NCBI RefSeq assembly: GCF_030908545.1
Contig: NZ_CP133083.1
Span: forward strand, 1,612,001 to 1,676,000
Origin: Nitrosomonas sp. sh817
Lineage (GTDB): Bacteria > Pseudomonadota > Gammaproteobacteria > Burkholderiales > Nitrosomonadaceae
Length of the DNA: 64,000 nucleotides
Reading direction: 5' to 3'
The position numbers and the translations under genes are program-made. Positions 35,653 to 43,565 of the stretch are shown here, piece by piece. The notes under the pieces were generated by a model. That model made no database searches. It was not told where the DNA came from and saw only the letters and a list, made by a program, of their open reading frames with translations. Every line of letters starts with the position of its first letter. The first letter of the stretch is position 1.

Positions 35653-35932
35653 CGAAATATTCCCTAATTTTTTCCTCATGATCTGCAACTAATTTATGAA
35701 TCTTAGCGATATATGGAGCTTTAATTGCCTCGCCAGCATTATGTCCACAATTGAAATGTGTATTCTCTAACAGAGGAATGTAAGGATGTATCAGTACTTT
35801 ATGTCCTGCATTTCCGCAATCTTTAATTTCAAAGCCGAGTTTTCGCAATAATTTACAAAAATCACTGCATGATGTGTTCCGACTGGTCTTTATAGCGTCA
35901 AGTTGGACTAGAAGTTTATCAAATTTTGTCAT
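35630..35932 (-). CDS. hicA: HicA-family toxin (mRNA interferase)
   Basis: HicA toxins are small double-stranded-RNA-binding-fold ribonucleases that cut mRNAs. The 100-residue product has FCKLLRKLGFEIKDCGNAGH (about residues 25-44), with the conserved Gly and the catalytic-type His, then KVLIHP and the later NAGEAIKAPYIAKIHKLVAD. The usual GSH motif appears here as AGH. It is followed by a hicB-type gene with a 23-base overlap, which is the normal toxin-first order. The ATG at 35932 has AGGTGA upstream. It is longer than the usual 60-80 residues because of an N-terminal helix. Confidence 0.75.
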   Translation of the reverse strand: MTKFDKLLVQLDAIKTSRNTSCSDFCKLLRKLGFEIKDCGNAGHKVLIHPYIPLLENTHFNCGHNAGEAIKAPYIAKIHKLVADHEEKIREYFDEKQNGI

Positions 35933-36035
35933 TTATGACATCACCTGCGGTGTCAAATAAGAAAATACTTGTTGAAAAAATATATGCACTGTATTTCCAA
36001 TATTTTTAATAAGAGCATACAGTAGAAAGCTTTAG

Positions 36036-36074
36036 AATAAACAACCCCATGGCAAGATCACTAGGTTGTTTATT
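36036..36074 (-). terminator. Probable terminator between the channel gene and hicAB
   Basis: AATAAACAACC (36036-36046) and GGTTGTTTATT (36064-36074) form a perfect 11-bp stem with a 17-base loop. It lies seven bases beyond the channel stop codon. The long loop and short T tract make it an imperfect intrinsic terminator. It could also act as a binding site upstream of hicA. Confidence 0.55.
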
Positions 36075-36080
36075 TTAAAC

Positions 36081-36878
36081 TTAACCCGCAGCTCTCTCAT
36101 AGCTCCAATACAACAAAAATCCGGTAAACAACATGCCGCCGAGCAGATTGCCTGCGATTACCGGAATGCCGTTCCATAGCCACCAATCTGCGATGGTAAT
36201 ATCCGCGCCCAACCACATACCGGCGGGGATGACGAACATGTTGACGATGGCGTGTTCGTAGCCTAAACCGAAGAAAGTCATGATCGGCAGCCACATGGCG
36301 GCGATTTTGCCGATGGTGGCGGTTGAGGTAAATGACATGACGGCCCCCAGCGTGACCATCCAGTTGCACAGCATGGCGCTGACGAAGGCGGTGACGGTTC
36401 CGTCGAAACCGAGCTTGGCGTATTCGAGTGTTTTGGTTTCGGCGATGGTGATGGTGCGTTGCAATGCCGGTAAGGTGGCCGGGTCGATGGCGCCCATTTT
36501 GGTGGCGACGATGCAATACAAATAGGCGTAGGCAACGCTGCCGGCGAGGTTGCCGATCAGTACCCAGGTCCAGTTTTTGAGCAATAGCGAAAAGGTTGTC
36601 CGGCGATCTGCGACTGCGATGGGAATCAGCGCGAAATTACCGGTCGCCAATTCCAATCCGAGCAGCACGATCATCACAAACCCGACTGGAAATACCATTG
36701 CGCCCGCCATCCCCCAGCCGGTTTGGGTCGCCGCCAGGATTGCCAAAGTCGTCGCATAGCCCAGGAAAGCGCCCGCCAGAAATCCGCGGATCAGCAATTG
36801 CTTTACCGGCAAGCCGGCTTTTTTAGCGCCCGCTTGCAGCATGTTTTCTAGGATTTCTTCCGGTTTGATATACGCCAT
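36081..36878 (-). CDS. Formate/nitrite transporter family channel
   Basis: This 265-residue pentameric FNT-type channel has six membrane helices. The family signatures are present: FLAGAFLGYATTLAI near the N-terminus, LLGLELATGNFALIPIA in helix 2-3, NWTWVLIGNLAGSVAYAYL, and the filter-region FGLGYEHAIVNMFVIPAGM with the conserved His (about residues 206-224). In an ammonia oxidiser such a channel would fit nitrite export or uptake, and formate is an alternative. I chose the ATG at 36878 (MAYIKPEE) with GAAGG upstream. The first ATG of the frame has no ribosome site. It is downstream of hemW on the same strand. Confidence 0.9.
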   Translation of the reverse strand: MAYIKPEEILENMLQAGAKKAGLPVKQLLIRGFLAGAFLGYATTLAILAATQTGWGMAGAMVFPVGFVMIVLLGLELATGNFALIPIAVADRRTTFSLLLKNWTWVLIGNLAGSVAYAYLYCIVATKMGAIDPATLPALQRTITIAETKTLEYAKLGFDGTVTAFVSAMLCNWMVTLGAVMSFTSTATIGKIAAMWLPIMTFFGLGYEHAIVNMFVIPAGMWLGADITIADWWLWNGIPVIAGNLLGGMLFTGFLLYWSYERAAG

Positions 36879-36922
36879 CGTGTTTACCTTCAGCAAAAAA
36901 TCGAGGTTGCGATTTTAGCGCA

Positions 36923-38122
36923 TTATCCGGCGGGATTATTTTCAGGCAGAAAGATTTGCAGCAGATCGTTGAGAAAACGCCGCCCGAGCACGGTCGGTTT
37001 GATGCGCAAGTGATCGTGCACCAGCAGGCCGCGTTGTTCGGCTTCTTCAAGCTGCGTTTGCACGGCGGCGATGGGCAATCCGGTCCGCTCGCGAAATAAA
37101 ACCGTGTCAAAACCGCTGGAAAGCCGGAGCGCGTTCATCATGAATTCAAAACCCCGGTCATCGATCGTCAATTGCTGTTGCGTTTGAATCAGCGAATCTC
37201 CAGCATGCGCTCTGGACAAGTATTCTTTGGGTTGTTTATAGCGCATCTGGCGCACGATTTTATCGGCAAAGCTGATTTTACTGTGCGCGCCGGCACCGAT
37301 ACCGAGATAGTCGCCGAACAGCCAGTAATTCAAATTGTGACGGGATTCCTTGCCGGTCTGCGCAAACGCGGAAGTTTCGTAGTGGCGGTAGTGATGATTG
37401 GCAGCGGTTAACTCGATGATTTCCTGCATTTGCGCGGCTTGCTCGTCATCCGGAAGTTTCGGCGGATAGCGGTGAAACAGCGTGTTGGGTTCCAGGGTCA
37501 AATGATAAGCGGAAACATGCGTGACGCCCAGCGCGCAAGCGGTTTCAATATCTTGCTGTGCTTCCTGCAAGGATTGCCGGGGTAGCGCGTACATCAAATC
37601 GAGATTGATGTTGTCGAAATTTTTCATCGCGATCTCGACCGCGCGGTGCGCTTCCTGGTCGTCATGCACGCGGCCGAGCGCTTGCAGATGTTGCCGGTTA
37701 AAACTTTGTATGCCGATGGATAGCCGGTTAATCCCGGCTTTGCGGTAATCGGCGAATTTCTGCGCTTCAAAGGTGCCGGGGTTGGCTTCCAGGGTAATTT
37801 CCGCGAAATGCTCCACCGGCAGCAGCATGCGGATAGCGGTTAACAGCGTGTCGATCGCGTTCGCGCTAAAAAGGCTGGGAGTGCCGCCACCGAAAAAAAT
37901 GGTGCTGAGCCGCCTGCCCCAAATATCCGGCAACGCCGTTTCCAGGTCTTTGATCAACGCCTTCACGTAATCGTCTTCAAGCGCCTGGTTGCCCTGCTCG
38001 CGGATTTCATGCGAATTGAAATCGCAGTACGGGCATTTTTTCAGGCACCAGGGGATATGAACATACAAACTCAGCGGCGGAAGCGCTTTAAATTGCGGGA
38101 CTGGCAAAACCGGCATGGACAT
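36923..38122 (-). CDS. hemW: Radical SAM haem chaperone HemW
   Basis: HemW binds haem and an iron-sulfur cluster and is thought to deliver haem to respiratory enzymes. It resembles, but is not, oxygen-independent coproporphyrinogen oxidase HemN. The radical SAM motif CLKKCPYCDF (CxxxCxxC, about residues 26-35) and FFGGGTPSLF are intact, and LYVHIPWC matches the HemW start. The C-terminal HemN-C domain has DRGFEFMMNALRL. The length of 399 residues is normal. It lacks the N-terminal HemN extension. The ATG at 38122 is four bases from the preceding permease stop, with AGG upstream. Confidence 0.92.
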   Translation of the reverse strand: MSMPVLPVPQFKALPPLSLYVHIPWCLKKCPYCDFNSHEIREQGNQALEDDYVKALIKDLETALPDIWGRRLSTIFFGGGTPSLFSANAIDTLLTAIRMLLPVEHFAEITLEANPGTFEAQKFADYRKAGINRLSIGIQSFNRQHLQALGRVHDDQEAHRAVEIAMKNFDNINLDLMYALPRQSLQEAQQDIETACALGVTHVSAYHLTLEPNTLFHRYPPKLPDDEQAAQMQEIIELTAANHHYRHYETSAFAQTGKESRHNLNYWLFGDYLGIGAGAHSKISFADKIVRQMRYKQPKEYLSRAHAGDSLIQTQQQLTIDDRGFEFMMNALRLSSGFDTVLFRERTGLPIAAVQTQLEEAEQRGLLVHDHLRIKPTVLGRRFLNDLLQIFLPENNPAG

Positions 38123-38126
38123 GGAA

Positions 38127-40637
38127 TTAACCTAGTTTCCGCAGCGTCAATAGCGGCGGCGTCGAAAGCGCCGAGCGCGTGCCCAGCAACCCTGCGATTA
38201 AAACGCCGATAATGCCGGTTGAAATTCCTACCACCCAAATCCAGGGATTGAACGTATATTCGAGATGCAAGACATGCTTGCCGATGGCAAATCCCATCGC
38301 GGTCGCGCCGGCGGATGCGAATAATCCCGCCAAACCGCCGAGTATTGCGAATTCCGCAGCCCAAGCCCGCGACAATTGTTCACGCTTAGCGCCCAACGCC
38401 CGGAAAATCGCCGCTTCTTGAATGCGTTCATCCTGCGTAGCGGCAATGGCGGCGTATAACACTGCAAAGCCCGCCAGCACAGTAAACAAGAAAACAAATT
38501 CGATTGCCTGGGAAACCTGTTGAATCATCTGCTGTACCTGCCGGATCACCAATGCAACATCGACGACCAGAATATTCGGGAAAGCTTTAACCAGATCATG
38601 TATCACCGCAAGATCGGTTGGCGGCACATAAAAGCTGGTGATATAACTCACCGGATAATTTTCCAGTTGCCCTGCCGGTACCAGCACAAAAAAGTTGACC
38701 CGGAAGGTATCCCAATCGACTTTCCGGATACTGGTGATTTTTGCGGTGAAATGACTGCCTGCAATATCAAAGGTCAAGGTGTCGCCCAGTTTGACGCGCA
38801 GAGTCGTTGCAATGCCTTCTTCGATCGACAACTCGGGTTCATTGCTGCCATCCTGCCACCAGACACCCTGCACGATTTGATTATCGAGCGCCAGCTCGTT
38901 CGCCCAGGATAAATTGAATTCGCGCCGGATGTGGCGTTCAGCGTGTAAATCGTCGGCATAATTTTTCGCAGACACTTTTTTGCCGTTAATCTGCGCCAAA
39001 CGCCCGCGGACCATCGGCGCCATCGCGGGTTGTTCCATCGCATGGTGCTGAAAAAATTCTTCCAAAGGCTGTAATTGATCGGCCTGAATATTCACCAGGA
39101 AATGATTCGGCGCTTCCGGCGGCAAGCTGGCGTGCCAATCCTTGACCAAATCATCCTGAATCAGCGTCAGGATCAACAGTGCCATGAGCCCTAAACCGAG
39201 CGCTACGGCTTGCAAAATACTGGAAATCGAACGGCGGCGGATACTGGCAAGCCCATAGCGCCAGGCTCCGCCGGCCTGGTGCCGGATGCTTGCCAGAATG
39301 CCGATCAGCAGCCAGCCAAGGCAACCGAAGATGACGATTGCGGCTGCAAAACCGGTCACCACGTAAAGACCCAGTTTCAAGTCTTGCGCTTTCCAAATGA
39401 ACAGCAGCGATAAAGACGCCAAACCTAATAAGTAACCGGCGATGCTGTGAAAATTGGACAAACCGGCATCGCGCCGCAATACCCGCAAAGCCGGAACGCT
39501 GCGCAGGTTAAGCACCGGCGGCAAGGCAAAACCCAGCAGCAGAACCAAGCCCAGCAACAACCCTTGCAGCACCGGCATAACGCCTGGCCAAGGCAGATCG
39601 GTCTCGACAATGCCTGTCAACCACAGCGCCAACGCTTGTTGCCCGGCGAAACCGATGAAGCAGCCGATCGCGCTGGCGATGACTCCGAAACTTATGAAGT
39701 AAACAAGATATAAAAACAGCAATTGGTTCTGGCTGGCGCCCAGACTGCGCATCACGGCGCAGCCATCCAGATGCCGCTGGGTAAAACGGCGCACCGCCAA
39801 TGCAATCGCTGCCCCTGCCAGCACCACGCTGGCCAGCGCGGTCAAATTCAGAAATTTCTCCGCGCGTTGCAACGCTGCCTTGATTTCAGGCCGGGCATCG
39901 CGAATCCCCTCCAGCCGTTGATAGTTAGTCAACCGTTTTTTTGCCCAATCACGAAATTGCTTCACCGAGTCGATCTCTCCGGCAAGCAGCAATTGGTAAG
40001 AAACACGGCTGCCTTCCTGGATCAAACCGGTGGCTTCCAGGTCGCCGGCGTTTATCATGGCGCGCGCGCCCATATTAATGAATCCCACCGAATGATCCGG
40101 TTCACGCACAATCAATTCGGTTACGATTAACTGCGTGGCGCCGACTTCGACAACATCCCCGCCCCGCAGCGCCAGTTGCGCCATGACTTTTTCATCGATC
40201 CAGATAGCACCCCGTGGCGGGATTCCATCTGCGGCTTGCAACTGCGGTTGCGATGCGGCGGCGCTGGACGGCTGGCTGGATAAATAAACACGCCCGCGCA
40301 ATGGATAACCATCTGTCACGGCTTTTATCTGCGTCAGAAGATTTCCTTCGCCATTGGAAATCATGCTCGGAAATTTGGTAAGCGATGAAATTTTAAGACC
40401 TAACCGGCCGGCTTCTTCGGCAAAATGCCCGGGGATCGGCTTACTGGAGATCAGTAACAAATCCGCTCCCAGCAACTGGTTGCTCTCCCGGGCCAGGGCC
40501 AATTCGACACGTTCCGCAAAAAAGCCGACCGTCACCATGCCGCTCACCGCAATGATCAGCGCCAGCAACAACACATTCAATTCGCCCGCGCGCCAATCCC
40601 GGCGCATCATTTGAAAAGGTAATTTAATTGAATACAT
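38127..40637 (-). CDS. ABC exporter permease, FtsX/YbbP type
   Basis: This is an 836-residue permease with the MacB/FtsX layout. One N-terminal helix is followed by a large periplasmic domain, then helix clusters near residues 265-470 and 715-830. FtsX-like segments include ALASVVLAGAAIALAVRRFT and ATQDERIQEAAIFRALGAKR in the C-terminal repeat. With the ATP-binding protein 45 bases upstream it forms a YbbA-YbbP-type exporter, which in other bacteria extrudes or remodels lipids or envelope compounds. The adjacent tesA-type gene is the usual neighbour of this pair. Confidence 0.87.
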   Translation of the reverse strand: MYSIKLPFQMMRRDWRAGELNVLLLALIIAVSGMVTVGFFAERVELALARESNQLLGADLLLISSKPIPGHFAEEAGRLGLKISSLTKFPSMISNGEGNLLTQIKAVTDGYPLRGRVYLSSQPSSAAASQPQLQAADGIPPRGAIWIDEKVMAQLALRGGDVVEVGATQLIVTELIVREPDHSVGFINMGARAMINAGDLEATGLIQEGSRVSYQLLLAGEIDSVKQFRDWAKKRLTNYQRLEGIRDARPEIKAALQRAEKFLNLTALASVVLAGAAIALAVRRFTQRHLDGCAVMRSLGASQNQLLFLYLVYFISFGVIASAIGCFIGFAGQQALALWLTGIVETDLPWPGVMPVLQGLLLGLVLLLGFALPPVLNLRSVPALRVLRRDAGLSNFHSIAGYLLGLASLSLLFIWKAQDLKLGLYVVTGFAAAIVIFGCLGWLLIGILASIRHQAGGAWRYGLASIRRRSISSILQAVALGLGLMALLILTLIQDDLVKDWHASLPPEAPNHFLVNIQADQLQPLEEFFQHHAMEQPAMAPMVRGRLAQINGKKVSAKNYADDLHAERHIRREFNLSWANELALDNQIVQGVWWQDGSNEPELSIEEGIATTLRVKLGDTLTFDIAGSHFTAKITSIRKVDWDTFRVNFFVLVPAGQLENYPVSYITSFYVPPTDLAVIHDLVKAFPNILVVDVALVIRQVQQMIQQVSQAIEFVFLFTVLAGFAVLYAAIAATQDERIQEAAIFRALGAKREQLSRAWAAEFAILGGLAGLFASAGATAMGFAIGKHVLHLEYTFNPWIWVVGISTGIIGVLIAGLLGTRSALSTPPLLTLRKLG

Positions 40638-40682
40638 GGTGGCGTTGATTATTGGAATAATGATTAAAACCGCGCAGAATCG

Positions 40683-41375
40683 TCATTCGTGAATCAACCG
40701 TCCATCGACCAGCCGGATCTGGCGCGAGCAACGCCGTGACAAAGCTTCGTCGTGCGTGACCAAAACCAGCGTCGTGCCATGCTCGCGGTTAAGTTCGAAC
40801 ATTAATTCGATAATTTGCGTGCCGGTTGCTGAGTCGAGATTACCCGTCGGCTCGTCGGCCAGCAATAACCGCGGATTGGTCGCAAATGCCCGTGCGATCG
40901 CTACCCGTTGTTGTTCCCCACCGGACAATTGCTTGGGATAATGATCCAAGCGTTGCCCCAGCCCTACCCGCTCCAGCAAGCGCTTGGCCGGCGTTTCGGC
41001 ATCGGGAATACGCGCCAACTCCAGCGGCAGCATGACATTTTCCAGCGCCGTTAAGGCGGGTAACAGTTGAAACGATTGAAACACAAAACCCATTACTTTG
41101 CCGCGCAAAGCAGCCCGCTCGTCTTCGTCCAATGCGAAGATGTCGACCGAATCCAGATGAACTTTCCCGGATGTCGGTAAATCCAATCCGGCCAGCAAAC
41201 CCAACAAAGTCGATTTGCCGGATCCGGATGCGCCTATAATGGCGACGGCTTCACCGGATGTGATTTGCAAATTGATATCGTGCAAAATGGTCAGTTGCTG
41301 TTCACCGGTTGTTACTTGCTTGGTAAGCGCATCAGTACGAATAACATATTGTTTATTTTGGTCATCCACTAACAT
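40683..41375 (-). CDS. ABC transporter ATP-binding protein, YbbA type
   Basis: This is a 230-residue ATPase of the MacB/LolD-like class that powers the following FtsX-type permease. Walker A is IGASGSGKSTLLGLL, the signature LSGGEQQRVAIARAF, Walker B LLLADEPTGNLDS, and the switch His lies in VLVTHDEAL. I placed the start at the ATG at 41375 because AGGAAG lies eight bases upstream. The open frame extends further but into the esterase gene. This ATG and the ATG of the divergent esterase share the palindrome CATG (41373-41376). Confidence 0.92.
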   Translation of the reverse strand: MLVDDQNKQYVIRTDALTKQVTTGEQQLTILHDINLQITSGEAVAIIGASGSGKSTLLGLLAGLDLPTSGKVHLDSVDIFALDEDERAALRGKVMGFVFQSFQLLPALTALENVMLPLELARIPDAETPAKRLLERVGLGQRLDHYPKQLSGGEQQRVAIARAFATNPRLLLADEPTGNLDSATGTQIIELMFELNREHGTTLVLVTHDEALSRRCSRQIRLVDGRLIHE

Positions 41376-42024
41376 GAAAAAAAACTTCCTGTTGATTCTA
41401 TTTATCGTTATCGCGTTTGCGGCTCCTGCGTCGGCGGTGAGCAAAACGGTCATGGTTTTTGGCGATAGCCTGTCAACCGGCTATGGTATACCGGTAGAAG
41501 CCGGTTGGGTTAATCTATTATCGCAACGGCTGCAATCGCAGCATGCCAGCTACCGGATTATCAATGCCAGCGTCAGCGGCGAAACATCACTAGGCGGCCG
41601 CAATCGAATTACGCAAGCGCTTGAGAATCACCGGCCCGGGATCGTGATTCTCGAGTTGGGAGCCAACGACGGGTTGCGCGGCGCGGCGATTCAATCGATT
41701 TATGAGAATCTGGCAACGATCATCGAGAAATGCTTGCAAGCTAATGCGGCAGTGCTGCTTGTCGGCATGCAATTACCACCCAACTATGGTGGTACTTATA
41801 CGCAAAAGTTCCAGGCAATCTTCCAGCAACTCGCTGAAAGCTATCAAACTGAATTAATCCCATTCTTACTCACCGGCTTTGGCGAGAAACACGATTATTT
41901 TCAACCGGATGGGATACATCCCAATGAAATGGCGCAAGCAATGATCGCAGAAAATGTTTGGGAGGTACTGCAAACCATGCTCGATACCGGAAAGGTTGCC
42001 GCCAAACCGGATCAATCCGAGTAA
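41374..42024 (+). CDS. tesA: SGNH-type esterase / lysophospholipase, TesA-like
   Basis: This is a periplasmic SGNH hydrolase (acyl-CoA thioesterase I / arylesterase type) of 216 residues with a clear signal peptide (residues 1-21, ending ASA). Block I is FGDSLSTGYG, with nucleophile Ser32. Block III is LGANDGLRG, and block V is DGIHPN, with the catalytic Asp and His. The usual SGE (VSGETSLGG) is present. The start ATG overlaps the start of the divergent ATPase gene. There is no good Shine-Dalgarno, because the upstream bases are the coding region of the ATPase. Confidence 0.9.
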   Translation: MKKNFLLILFIVIAFAAPASAVSKTVMVFGDSLSTGYGIPVEAGWVNLLSQRLQSQHASYRIINASVSGETSLGGRNRITQALENHRPGIVILELGANDGLRGAAIQSIYENLATIIEKCLQANAAVLLVGMQLPPNYGGTYTQKFQAIFQQLAESYQTELIPFLLTGFGEKHDYFQPDGIHPNEMAQAMIAENVWEVLQTMLDTGKVAAKPDQSE

Positions 42025-42058
42025 TCCATCAAATTTTGGGTATCCGGTTGTTTGCCTT

Positions 42059-43075
42059 CTAACTGATTGTTTCCGATTCATCCAAGCACTCGACAAATTT
42101 CCGCAAATCCTCAGGCAGCGGCGCTTGCAATGTCATCGTGATCCCCGTAACGGGATGCGCAATTTGCAGTGTATGCGCATGCAAAAACATGCGCGTCAGC
42201 CGATATGACGCAGTTGCTTTATCCAGTTGCTTATTGATCTCAAAATCACCGTATTTATCATCGCCCAGAATGGGAAAACCGAGATGTGCCAGATGCACAC
42301 GAATTTGATGCGTGCGCCCGGTTTTGATCTCAGCGTCCAATAAACTGAACGATTTCCATGCGCTACGCAATGTAAATATTGTATGCGCCGGTTTACTGTT
42401 CGGCTGTTCCTGTGGCGATATAGCCACGCGACGTTCACCGTTCGCGGCGATATATTTGTTGAGCGCCAGCTTGACGTGTTGTCTAGCGTTGCGCCATTGC
42501 CCCTTGACCATTGCTAAATAATGTTTCTTCATCGATCCTTCACGGATTTGGCGATGAAGCTCGACTAATGCGTTCCTTTTTTTAGCGAGAAGTAACACAC
42601 CGGATGTTTCCCGGTCCAACCGATGCACGAGTTCCAGAAATTTCCAGGATGGATTCTGCATCCGCAATTGTTCGATTACGCCAAAACTGATACCGCTCCC
42701 TCCATGAACAGCCATGCCGCTGGGCTTATTGATAACCAGCAAAGCGTCATCTTCATGCAAGATGGAGAAAGCATATGTTTTGCGGGGACTGATAGCAGTT
42801 TGCGATGCAGGACTTTGGTTCGACAGGTTGCTAATCGGCGGGATACGCAACAGATCACCAAGCTGCAAGCGGTATTTGGCGTCAATCCGTTTTCCGTTAA
42901 CGCGGACTTGACCGCTTCTGAGCAATTGATAGATATGACTCTTCGGGATATTTTTCAGCCGCTTGAACAGGAAATTATCAATCCGCTGATCATTTCCTGA
43001 TTCTTCAATATGCTCTTTGCAAACTGATGTCAGAAACTTACCGGAATTCGGAATTGTTGTGCGATGATCGTTCAA
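42059..43075 (-). CDS. rluC: 23S rRNA pseudouridine synthase RluC
   Basis: RluC modifies uridines 955, 2504 and 2580 of 23S rRNA (E. coli numbering). The N-terminal S4 domain has RIDNFLFKRLKNIPKSHIYQ (about residues 31-50). The catalytic motif is HRLDRETSGVLLLAKK, with the catalytic Asp. The C-terminal RTHQIRVHLAHLGFPILGDD (about 260-280) is conserved. The start is uncertain: no ATG or GTG occurs before the S4 domain, the first usable codon is TTG at 43075, and it lacks a ribosome site. The gene is divergent from rne, a common arrangement. Confidence 0.88.
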   Translation of the reverse strand: MNDHRTTIPNSGKFLTSVCKEHIEESGNDQRIDNFLFKRLKNIPKSHIYQLLRSGQVRVNGKRIDAKYRLQLGDLLRIPPISNLSNQSPASQTAISPRKTYAFSILHEDDALLVINKPSGMAVHGGSGISFGVIEQLRMQNPSWKFLELVHRLDRETSGVLLLAKKRNALVELHRQIREGSMKKHYLAMVKGQWRNARQHVKLALNKYIAANGERRVAISPQEQPNSKPAHTIFTLRSAWKSFSLLDAEIKTGRTHQIRVHLAHLGFPILGDDKYGDFEINKQLDKATASYRLTRMFLHAHTLQIAHPVTGITMTLQAPLPEDLRKFVECLDESETIS

Positions 43076-43565
43076 GATGGTAAGAAAGGTTTTATTAGCG
43101 ATGGCGAGGTAATTTTTTTATTTCTTTTTAGCCCTCTTTCTGTAAAAATTAACACATTGAAAATTCTTTCTGGAAAATGAACCCGAATTTTCTCTGGAAT
43201 ATTTTGGTTTTTTACAGACTACAGTGAGAAATTCACTAATATTATTACAGAAAAATCAGTTTGTATTTGGAACTTTATGTAAAATCTGTTACCTTAAACG
43301 TGACCGTACGGCAGGATAGCAGTAGTTAACCGGGTTCTAATATAATATTGAATTACTTAAAATTACAATAAATACGTCTCAGAAAGCTCAGAAAGTTTTT
43401 TTAACATAACAAATACATTAAGAAAAAGAAATAAATAATTGATAAACATAAGCTATTATAAAAATATAAAACCCAGACCTCGTCATCACAACTACGTATA
43501 CCAAAAAATCTATCCCACTCGATTGGGATCAGGAAATTAATAAAATGAACACGTAAGGTTTGGAA
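43076..43565. promoter_or_regulatory. Long leader region upstream of rne
   Basis: This 490-base AT-rich gap lies between rluC and rne. A perfect TATAAT sits at 43341-43346, but its -35 is weak. If used it would give a leader of about 215 bases. RNase E mRNAs in other bacteria are known to carry long 5' regions through which the enzyme limits its own synthesis. I cannot fold this one reliably by eye. A three-codon reading frame (ATGAACACGTAA) ends directly before the rne ribosome site. No protein gene is seen. Confidence 0.5.
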
